Assembly: GCA_900321955.1 (NCBI GenBank)
Contig: ONXX01000174.1
Span: forward strand, 1 to 7,447
Direction of reading: 5' to 3'
From: an uncultured Bacillota bacterium
Lineage (GTDB): Bacteria > Bacillota_I > Bacilli_A > Erysipelotrichales > Erysipelotrichaceae
DNA: 7,447 nucleotides
Both the position numbers and the translations under genes were made by a program. Under the pieces are notes generated by a model. It had not been told where the DNA came from, did no database searches, and worked only from the letters and a program-made list of their open reading frames with translations. Below are positions 1 to 5,598 of this stretch, in pieces. The stretch's first letter is position 1. The number at the start of each line of letters is the position of its first letter.

Positions 1-1
1 T

Positions 2-865
2 GTCGGCATCAGTATCGACGGCATACGTCTGGTCCATGACAAGTATCGGCTTGACGCAAAGAAAGAAAAGACCTACGACAGAGTCGCTGAAAAGATCCAA
101 CTGCTAAAACGCTACGGCATCAAACCGGACTTACTGTGTACGGTCAGCGCCGATACCGGCGAAAACGCCTATGAGGTCTACCAGGCCTTAAAAAACTTCA
201 AGACCGGCTGGATCCAGTTCATCCCCATTGTCAACAAAAACGACGACGGTTCCTTAAGGGAAGAATCGATCACGCCAAAAGCTTACGGCGACTTCCTGGT
301 CACCTGTTTCCATCAGTGGCTGTACAATGATTTGGGAACCTGTGATGTGCAGCTATTCATGGAAGTCTTAAACTATTATGCCGGCGGCAAACAGAGCCTG
401 TGCTGGCTCAAGGAAAAATGCGGCGATGTCTTATCCATTGAATCCGATGGCCGGATCTATTCCTGCGATCACTTCGTCAATAAAGAGAATCTCTTAGGTT
501 CCATCGACTCTTGTGATCTTAGTTCCTGCATCAATTCCAATCAACAGTCTGCCTTTGGCAAAGCCAAGTCCGACTTAAGCAAGAAATGTCTTCAGTGCAA
601 GTACCTGCATTTATGCAACGGCGGCTGCCCCAAAGACCGTGACCAAGACAAAAACAATCTTCTCTGTGAAGGCCTCTATCATTTCTTTGAAGAAAGCGAA
701 GAACCCTGCAAGAAGGCGGTCAGTCTGTTAAGAGCCGGCAATTCACGGGATCAGGTCATGGCAATTTTAAGGAAAGAACGGAAACAGAAATGGGCGGCGG
801 TATCCGCCAACAGTCCCTGCCCCTGCGGCAGCGGCCGGAAATACAAACACTGCTGCGGCAGCTAA
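2..865 (+). CDS. anaerobic sulfatase-maturating enzyme (radical SAM/SPASM), C-terminal part, with SEC-C tail
   Basis: The 5' end lies outside the window; 287 residues are visible, opening with the radical-SAM strand motif VGISIDG. Family members of about 370-400 residues oxidise a Cys or Ser of sulfatases to formylglycine, in the cytoplasm and without oxygen. The CxxxCxxC cluster motif is missing only because of the window edge. The SPASM region that binds two auxiliary 4Fe-4S clusters looks complete: Cys 134, 140 and 155 of the fragment, then C196-x2-C-x5-C-x3-C209 in the CNGGCPKDR block, and Cys 222. CDHF (155-158) carries the Asp that corresponds to the proposed catalytic base of the Clostridium perfringens enzyme (from memory). 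After a linker of about 45 residues the protein ends in CPCGSGRKYKHCC (273-285), a SEC-C zinc-binding motif. The TTG at 332 is internal, not a start, since coding runs unbroken from base 2. No sulfatase gene is in the window, so a related peptide-modifying role is possible. Confidence 0.9.
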   Translation, partial: VGISIDGIRLVHDKYRLDAKKEKTYDRVAEKIQLLKRYGIKPDLLCTVSADTGENAYEVYQALKNFKTGWIQFIPIVNKNDDGSLREESITPKAYGDFLVTCFHQWLYNDLGTCDVQLFMEVLNYYAGGKQSLCWLKEKCGDVLSIESDGRIYSCDHFVNKENLLGSIDSCDLSSCINSNQQSAFGKAKSDLSKKCLQCKYLHLCNGGCPKDRDQDKNNLLCEGLYHFFEESEEPCKKAVSLLRAGNSRDQVMAILRKERKQKWAAVSANSPCPCGSGRKYKHCCGS

Positions 866-873
866 GGAGGAAT
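863..873 (+). promoter_or_regulatory. Shine-Dalgarno site overlapping the anSME stop codon
   Basis: AAGGAGG lies at 864-870 and shares bases with the TAA stop at 863-865. It ends only 3 bases before the ATG at 874, which is tight. The site fixes the start of the next small gene and suggests that its translation is coupled to the maturase gene. Confidence 0.75.
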
Positions 874-1101
874 ATGAAAGGTTTAGAAGAATACGAAATC
901 GAAGATGATCAGCTGGATCCGATCTACGGCGGTGTCGTTGAACAAGGCATCGAGGATACGATTGAGCGGATCATCCGTATGAAAAAAGACGAAGGCTTAA
1001 ACAAAGAAGCCTTCCTGGCAGAGTTGTCTTCCGATTCCCTCTATGTCAGGCTCTTCCCGGGCATCAGGGAAGAAGCCGAAAGACGCTGGGACATCGTATA
1101 A
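874..1101 (+). CDS. small acidic protein of unknown function, co-transcribed with anSME
   Basis: This 75-residue protein is not one I recognise. Its ATG follows an AAGGAGG that overlaps the stop codon of the maturase gene, leaving an 8-base gap, and a terminator follows 16 bases after its stop, so it is the last gene of that operon. The open frame continues upstream to 790, but the ribosome binding site supports 874. The N-terminal 25 residues are rich in Glu and Asp (start MKGLEEYEIEDDQLD). The rest is predicted to be mostly helical and charged, ending in EEAERRWDIV. There is no Cys, no signal peptide and no membrane segment. It lacks the C/S-x-P/A-x-R sulfatase motif, so it is unlikely to be a maturase substrate of the known kind. 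The operon position suggests an accessory role, which is inference only. Confidence 0.7.
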   Translation: MKGLEEYEIEDDQLDPIYGGVVEQGIEDTIERIIRMKKDEGLNKEAFLAELSSDSLYVRLFPGIREEAERRWDIV

Positions 1102-1117
1102 TCTTCATCACAAAATC

Positions 1118-1153
1118 AAGGACAATTCTCATCACACAGGAATCGTCCTTTTT
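1118..1153 (+). terminator. intrinsic terminator of the anSME operon
   Basis: The left arm AAGGACAATTC (1118-1128) pairs with GAATCGTCCTT (1140-1150) with one A-C mismatch, around an 11-base loop. The right arm runs into a T-run (1149-1153). It lies 16 bases after the stop of the small acidic gene. Confidence 0.8.
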
Positions 1154-1269
1154 AACTCTTCATTTTAGAGATCCGTATATACAAAGAAGCCTGGGAACAG
1201 ATTAATCCGGGAAACGGAGGCGGATATCTGAAGATCGGATAATCCAAAATCAGCTTTCTCAAGGCAAAG
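1154..1269. other. short spacer between two terminators, no convincing gene
   Basis: About 115 bases separate the operon terminator from the bidirectional terminator. A 28-codon open stretch runs from 1156 to 1242 on the plus strand (it would end GNGGGYLKIG), but it has no ATG, GTG or TTG start and no ribosome binding site; it may be a gene remnant or chance. AGATCCG (1169-1175) can pair with CGGATATCT (1221-1229) if two bases bulge, and AATCCG (1204-1209) overlaps that pairing, so some RNA structure is possible. A weak promoter-like pair, TTAACT (1152-1157) and TATATA (1176-1181), has an 18-base spacer. Confidence 0.35.
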
Positions 1270-1305
1270 AAAAACGTCTTAAGCCAAATGACTTAAGACG
1301 TTTTT
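1270..1305. terminator. bidirectional intrinsic terminator between convergent units
   Basis: The perfect 14-bp stem AAAAACGTCTTAAG (1270-1283) pairs with CTTAAGACGTTTTT (1292-1305) around an 8-base loop. The A and T flanks give a T-run in either direction. It sits 10 bases past the stop of the minus-strand lipoprotein gene and would also catch read-through from the plus-strand operon. Confidence 0.9.
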
Positions 1306-1315
1306 GTTTCGGTTT

Positions 1316-2736
1316 TTATTGAACCTCTGATGAGATGTAGACCTGAACGTACGCATCGAGAGGTACGGATTCCGCATAGGTGTGCTCTTCACCGTTGACA
1401 TAGATGATCAAGAGGATACCCGGTTCATAATCTTTGTAGGCAACCGGAATGATCTCGTAATTCATGAAGCCACGGCCGAAGAGATATCTGTGCATATCGA
1501 ATCTTGCGTGTTCGTAATCACCTTCATGTGTGACATGATCGTAGATTGTCTCGAAGGATTCGATGACTGCTGTTTCTTTCTGCTGACCGGCGGAAACCGT
1601 GTAAGTGATCTTGGTACCCGGTGTCATATCGCCCTTATCGTTGTAGGTAACAGTGCCCTTAGGGTAATCGGATTCCTTTTCAAATCTTGCAGCAACTAAG
1701 ATACCGTTGTTGGACAGGAAGCGGAGCAGTTCATCTTCACTTCTGCCGGCGAAATCCGGAACATTGACCTTCTTGGCTTCCGGACCTAAAGAAACATAGT
1801 AAGTGACGACGTCACCGCTGGAGTAATTACCATGGTTATAGGTAATGATTCTGCCGGCGGAAACGGAATCGGAATATCTGGTCTTGCGATCGCCCTTGAG
1901 TTCGAGCATATCCAGATACTGTAGCCCTTCGGAATGCTGGCGGAATAGGCATCACGGCCGGCGATTCTGGTCGGATTCAGGTGTAAGCCCTTGGCAATCT
2001 TGATGAATTCATCTTCGCTCTTGCCAACATACTGACCCGGGCTGACGGTGATCGCATTGATACAGACGCCGTAGTTGAATACTTCGTCCTTCTCATAGAC
2101 ACCGGAACCGTGCCATGCGATATTGCCGAACTTGACATCCGGATTGTAACGGTCTCTGGATTCCTGGTGATTCGGCTTCAAGCCCAGCTTCTTGGCTGCT
2201 GCTTCAAACTCTTCTACCGTGATACCGATGTAATCACCGAAGACAACTTCATGGGTTGTCTGTTCCGGCTCTGCCGGACCTGAAGAGACATAGACCGTTA
2301 TTGGTGTATCCTTATGAACACCAGTGACTGGTTCCATACGGATGATGTGATTCTTTTCAATCTTGTCGTTGGTCTCATAGACATACTTGACATTCTCCAT
2401 GCCGACAGCTTCCTTCCAGACTTCGATATCGGATAATGTGACATCTTCTGTAATGTATGGAAGAACGATCTCCTTGGCCTTGCCTAAAGAGACTTTGAAG
2501 CTGATCTTGTCTTCAAGACGCTTGCCGGCGTTGATGGACTGTTCATAGACGATATCCTTTTCGTATTCATCGTTTTCGCCATAAGAGACTTCACAGGAAT
2601 ACTTCGGATCGATCTCCGAACACCAGGCGTAGACATCTTCGACATTTCTGCCGACAAAGCCTTCAACAACCGGTCCTTTTTCTGAACAGGCACTCAACAG
2701 TAAAACTGCTAAAAGCACCATTAAAAGCTTTTTCAT
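1316..2736 (-). pseudogene. PASTA-repeat lipoprotein, reading frame broken near 1913-1930
   Basis: The start ATG (2734-2736) is preceded by GGAGG and opens MKKLLMVLLAVLLLSAC, a lipoprotein signal with lipobox LSAC, so the product would be anchored outside the membrane at Cys 17. I reject the in-frame ATG at 2778 because it would put 14 residues before the signal. Beta-rich units of about 65-70 residues follow, with PASTA-like features: a GxSEDEF-type helix start, a KG or AG turn, then a strand ending in VSxG. PASTA units bind peptidoglycan or muropeptides in other proteins; there is no kinase or transpeptidase domain here. The first frame runs well through the KG turn of unit 4, then must switch frame, and the second frame resumes in the middle of unit 5 (YLDMLELKG) and continues to the stop at 1316. 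The last 85 or so residues are a divergent end domain. With its frame mended the protein would be about 470 residues. A sequencing error is possible. Confidence 0.75.
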
Positions 2737-2758
2737 AAAACTACAACCTCCACCTCTT

Positions 2759-2788
2759 ATAATATCGCAATGGAACAATCTGTGTCAT
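2759..2788 (-). promoter_or_regulatory. promoter of the PASTA lipoprotein gene
   Basis: Reading the minus strand, ATGACA (2788-2783), 18 bases, then TATTAT (2764-2759): each box matches the housekeeping consensus at 5 of 6 positions. Transcription would start near 2752, just before the GGAGG, leaving a short leader of about 15-20 bases. A perfect TTGACA lies at 2794-2789, but its spacer would be 24 bases. An inverted repeat TGTGTC/GACACA (2781-2786 and 2798-2803) covers the -35 region. Confidence 0.55.
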
Positions 2789-2811
2789 TGTCAATCCGAC
2801 ACAAAAGCAGA

Positions 2812-3420
2812 CTAAAATTCCTTGATATAGACGTTTTCCTGTTTCACGAAACCCTGGGAAGCCAGATACTCCTTATGATTCTCATCCGGCCCCTGATAAA
2901 TGACCCGTTTGATGCCGGTTCCCTTAATATAGTTGAACAGGAAGGAACCGATCGAGAAATCCCGATGTTCCGGTATCGAATAATCCAGATTCAAAACCAG
3001 ATCATCTCCTTCTTTCCTGCCTAAGGTCAAACCGACCGGCTTTCCTTCACACAGGACCACATAAGCCTTGTTGATATGTGTCAAATCAAGATCCACACCC
3101 GGAAAGATCGCTATAATATCGTCTTTGTAATAATTGATCAGATGATCCAACAGGGCATCATCGTTTTTACACTCAACGATCTTATGAACCTTTTCCACCT
3201 TGGACATCTTGTACAGATAATAGAGATTGATCAATATCAGACAGAAGTTCATGAACGCTGTCGGATAGGAATGAATGATCAAAGCGTAAATGGTAAAGAT
3301 CGTGGAACCGATCGTATTGATGATCCTGAGCTTCATGACCGATGTCATCAACATCGATACCAGCACCAGGAAAGAACCGAGGTAACCAAAGGCCTCGATC
3401 ACAAATTTCGCATTAAACAT
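2812..3420 (-). CDS. YgjV-like membrane protein fused to a GNAT-like domain
   Basis: This 202-residue protein has two parts. Residues about 7-71 hold three hydrophobic segments (about 7-27, 33-51, 53-71) with the sequence style of the YgjV family of inner-membrane proteins (for example EAFGYLGSFLVLVSMLMTS), whose function is not established. After a charged linker, residues about 118-200 resemble a GNAT acyltransferase: strand AYVVLCEGKPVGLTLGR, then RDFSIGSFLF (153-162), which aligns with the acetyl-CoA loop RGxGIGSxLL but has Ser in place of the first Gly, then a last helix and strand (YLASQGFVKQENVYIKEF). CoA binding is therefore plausible but unproved. The domain should face the cytoplasm if the N-terminus is outside, which I cannot settle. 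The start ATG (3418-3420) has GAGAGG 11 bases upstream. It has its own promoter at the end of the preceding gene. No clear terminator follows it. Confidence 0.7.
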   Translation of the reverse strand: MFNAKFVIEAFGYLGSFLVLVSMLMTSVMKLRIINTIGSTIFTIYALIIHSYPTAFMNFCLILINLYYLYKMSKVEKVHKIVECKNDDALLDHLINYYKDDIIAIFPGVDLDLTHINKAYVVLCEGKPVGLTLGRKEGDDLVLNLDYSIPEHRDFSIGSFLFNYIKGTGIKRVIYQGPDENHKEYLASQGFVKQENVYIKEF

Positions 3421-3447
3421 AAAAAATACTGCCTCTCTTTACTTCTT

Positions 3448-3477
3448 ATTATAATTCCGCCTCATCCTTCTTCTCAA
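3448..3477 (-). promoter_or_regulatory. promoter of the YgjV-GNAT gene, inside the end of the nuclease-fold gene
   Basis: On the minus strand, TTGAGA (3477-3472), 18 bases, then a perfect TATAAT (3453-3448). The -10 box overlaps the TAA stop (3451-3449) of the upstream gene. The downstream gene can thus be expressed alone as well as by read-through. Confidence 0.6.
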
Positions 3478-4081
3478 AGTGATAGTCGGAATTGATCCAG
3501 CGATAGACATCCTCATGCGGCAAAGGATTGACTCCCATCAGCTTCTCCACCACATCTTCAAAACGATCCGGCGAGATGCAGGTGACCCGTCCGTTGATCT
3601 GCTTATAATCTCTCATCGAAGTCATGATTGCCACCACCGACAGAGCCATTCCCTTGGACTCATCGTGATTGTGCAATAGACGATGACGGTACTTCTTGGC
3701 TTGCGAAGTCACATACTTGTAGTTTTCATCGTTGATGCTGCGGGACTTGAATTCAATGATGCCGATCCGCTTTTTCGACAATAACAGCACATCGGGGCGA
3801 ACGCCCTTTTCATTGTCAAAATCCCAAAGGACATATTCAAACAGAATGCTGAGCCTGCCATAGGCTTTTTTCCTTTGGACCGCCCCGGATAGGCCTTCCC
3901 TCATGACATCAAATTCATCCTTCCAGGCCTCGATCTGCGCTTTACCCAATGGATAAGGCGTGACGAAAGGATAGTTTTCCTTCATCGCGTTTAACCACTC
4001 GTTCTTATCAATCTTCAAAAATTCGTCCACGCTGCTGCAGAAACAGAAGCTGTCGATATATCTTTCGCCCATTGCTTCCAT
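3449..4081 (-). CDS. stand-alone PD-(D/E)XK nuclease-fold protein (RecB-like motifs)
   Basis: A 210-residue cytoplasmic protein with the core of the PD-(D/E)XK nuclease superfamily in order: Glu 82 in LFEYVL, RPDVLLL with Asp 97, IIEFKS with Glu 110 and Lys 112, then Q127-AKK-Y131, matching the QxxxY motif of RecB-like nucleases. All usual metal-site residues appear present, so it may cut or bind DNA or RNA. The N-terminal part (QIEAWKDEFDVM) resembles the nuclease-like front part of DUF2075 proteins, but no P-loop helicase follows: the protein stops after about 100 more residues. No methylase, toxin partner or CRISPR gene is adjacent. The start at 4081 has no good Shine-Dalgarno site, and the likely promoter (TTTACA, 17 bases, TATAAC) would start the mRNA within about 3 bases of it. 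Met 4 (4072) is the alternative start. Confidence 0.65.
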   Translation of the reverse strand: MEAMGERYIDSFCFCSSVDEFLKIDKNEWLNAMKENYPFVTPYPLGKAQIEAWKDEFDVMREGLSGAVQRKKAYGRLSILFEYVLWDFDNEKGVRPDVLLLSKKRIGIIEFKSRSINDENYKYVTSQAKKYRHRLLHNHDESKGMALSVVAIMTSMRDYKQINGRVTCISPDRFEDVVEKLMGVNPLPHEDVYRWINSDYHFEKKDEAEL

Positions 4082-4088
4082 TATACCC

Positions 4089-4097
4089 TGTTATAAT
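4089..4097 (+). promoter_or_regulatory. extended -10 promoter of the dipeptidase gene
   Basis: TGTTATAAT is a perfect TGnTATAAT extended -10 box; no good -35 box lies at 16-18 bases, as is common for this class. Transcription would start near 4104, followed by GAGAGG (4107-4112) and the ATG at 4122. It overlaps the -10 box of the divergent nuclease-fold gene. Confidence 0.55.
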
Positions 4098-4118
4098 TTG
4101 ATCGATGAGAGGTGTAAA
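4090..4118 (-). promoter_or_regulatory. promoter of the nuclease-fold gene, overlapping the divergent one
   Basis: On the minus strand, TTTACA (4118-4113), 17 bases, then TATAAC (4095-4090), each 5 of 6 to consensus. The predicted start of transcription is near 4083, so the mRNA would be leaderless or nearly so at the ATG of 4081. The -35 box lies in the leader of the dipeptidase gene. Confidence 0.5.
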
Positions 4119-4121
4119 CGC

Positions 4122-5553
4122 ATGGAATTTGATCTAAACAAGAAGCACTGTTACTACTTTAAGCAGATCTCCGACATCCCCCGCGGCAGCCGCAATGAAA
4201 AAGCCGTCTCCGACTACATCGTCGCCTTTGCCAAAGACCACGGCTACGACTGCATTCAGGATGAGGTCTATAACGTCATCGTCTACAAACCGGCTTCACC
4301 GGGCTATGAAAAGAGTGAGCCCATCATCCTGCAGGCTCATACCGATATGGTCTGCGAGAAAAACAAGGATGTCGAACACGACTTTGAAAAAGATCCGCTT
4401 GAACTGTATGTGGAAGACGGCCTCTTAAAAGCGAAAGGCACGACCTTAGGCGCCGATGATGGCATGGGCGTGGCCTACATGTTAGCTATCCTGGATGATC
4501 CGGATTTGCCTCATCCCGCCCTGGAATGTGCCTTCACGGTTATGGAAGAAGTCGGCCTTCTGGGTGCCCAGGCCTTAGAAGGAATACTTCCATGCCAAGC
4601 GCTACATCAATTTGGATGCGGGTGGGGAAGTCGCCACATCCGTCACCTCTTCCGGCGGTACCCGCACCACCATCCGTAAAGACCTGGTCTATACGGCAAA
4701 CGCTGATCCGACCTATCGTCTCAAGATCCGCGGCTTAAAAGGCGGCCACTCTGCCGGGGTCATCCATCTGGAACGGGGCAACGCCATCCTGATCGCTGCC
4801 CGCATCATGGAAAAACTCATCAATGCGAATCATGACATCCGTCTGGCCGACATCAACGGTGGCATGAAAAACAACGCCATCCCAAGAGAATGCGATGTCA
4901 CCTTCTCGACCAAAACCGATTACGAAACACTTCAACGCATCGTTGAAGAAATGAATACATCCATCAAGGAAGAACTGCAGTATTCCGATGAAGGTTTTAA
5001 CGCTTCACTTGATCAAACAGACACCGTTACAAAAGCCATCGATGAAAAACAGACCGAAACGATCTTTGATTTCCTGTCGGTCATACCGAATGGTCTCCAG
5101 CATCGTTCGATGGCCATTGAAGGACTCTCTATCGCCTCACTCAACTGCGGCGTCATCCACATCGAAGACAATCAGCTGCTCATCCACCACCTGCTTCGTT
5201 CGGCCATCTCTTCCCATGGCGACCAGATGATCGAACAGCTGCAGATCCTGTCCAAAACCTTTGGCTTCACCTACAGCCAGGACAACCGCTACTACGGCTG
5301 GAACTATTCCAAAGATTCCGAATTACGAAATATTCTGGCTTCCGTCCTAAAAGACAAGGGCAGTGATATGGTCGAACGTTCTTCCCACGGAGGACTCGAA
5401 TGTGGCATCTTCAAAGGCATGATTCCGGAACTCGACATCATCACCTACGGTCCGATCACCGAAGGTGCCCATACGCCGCAGGAAAATCTCGATCTGGCTT
5501 CCTTTGACCGTTCCTATGAAAACCTCATTGAAGTCTTAAAGAGGGCAAAATAA
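4122..5553 (+). pseudogene. pepD: PepD-type aminoacyl-histidine dipeptidase, frameshift near 4578-4584
   Basis: Cytosolic di-zinc peptidase of the M20 family that splits dipeptides such as Xaa-His. With the frame mended it has about 477 residues, close to E. coli PepD (485). The first frame carries LQAHTDMV (His 73, Asp 75), TTLGADDGMG (bridging Asp 112) and MEEVGLLGA (catalytic Glu 142 and metal Glu 143). The second carries YINLDAGGE (metal Asp), the lid-domain GGHSAG, and near the end the last metal His in GPITEGAHTPQE. All key residues are therefore present, but in two frames. The switch is between GAQALE (to 4580) and EYFHAKRYINLD (from 4582): one extra base, or two lost bases, which would better keep the family spacing. 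There is no slippery site. The ATG at 4122 has GAGAGG at 4107-4112; the in-frame TTG at 4098 is before the expected RNA start. Function is lost if the indel is real; otherwise it is a sequencing error in a normal gene. Confidence 0.85.
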
Positions 5554-5562
5554 TTCCATCGT

Positions 5563-5596
5563 AAAAAATCATATACCGCTTGGTATATGATTTTTT
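5563..5596. terminator. bidirectional intrinsic terminator between the dipeptidase and FGGY kinase genes
   Basis: The perfect 15-bp stem AAAAAATCATATACC (5563-5577) pairs with GGTATATGATTTTTT (5582-5596) around a GCTT loop. Six As and six Ts flank it, so it works in both directions. It begins 9 bases after the dipeptidase stop and ends 2 bases before the kinase stop. Confidence 0.93.
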
Positions 5597-5598
5597 CA

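Noticed and set aside
332..865. Start of a separate 177-residue protein at TTG 332
   Set aside because: The same frame is open and clearly anSME-like from base 2, so 332 is an internal Leu codon.
790..873. Longer small gene starting at 790
   Set aside because: It would overlap the SEC-C coding region by 76 bases, while a clear AAGGAGG stands just before the ATG at 874.
874..1101. Small acidic protein as a maturase substrate or modified peptide
   Set aside because: It has no Cys and no C/S-x-P/A-x-R motif or core-peptide-like tail.
1382..1699. Open frame of 105 codons on the plus strand
   Set aside because: It is opposite the PASTA units, with no ribosome binding site and no recognisable product.
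2764..2794. Perfect TTGACA (2794-2789) as -35 box of the lipoprotein gene
   Set aside because: The spacer to TATTAT would be 24 bases; ATGACA six bases nearer gives 18.
3076..3495. Open frame of 139 codons on the plus strand
   Set aside because: It lies opposite the YgjV-GNAT gene and its promoter, has no recognisable product, and its composition is that of an antisense frame.
4575..4612. Programmed ribosomal frameshift in the dipeptidase
   Set aside because: No slippery heptamer or downstream stem is visible, and PepD genes are not known to use one.
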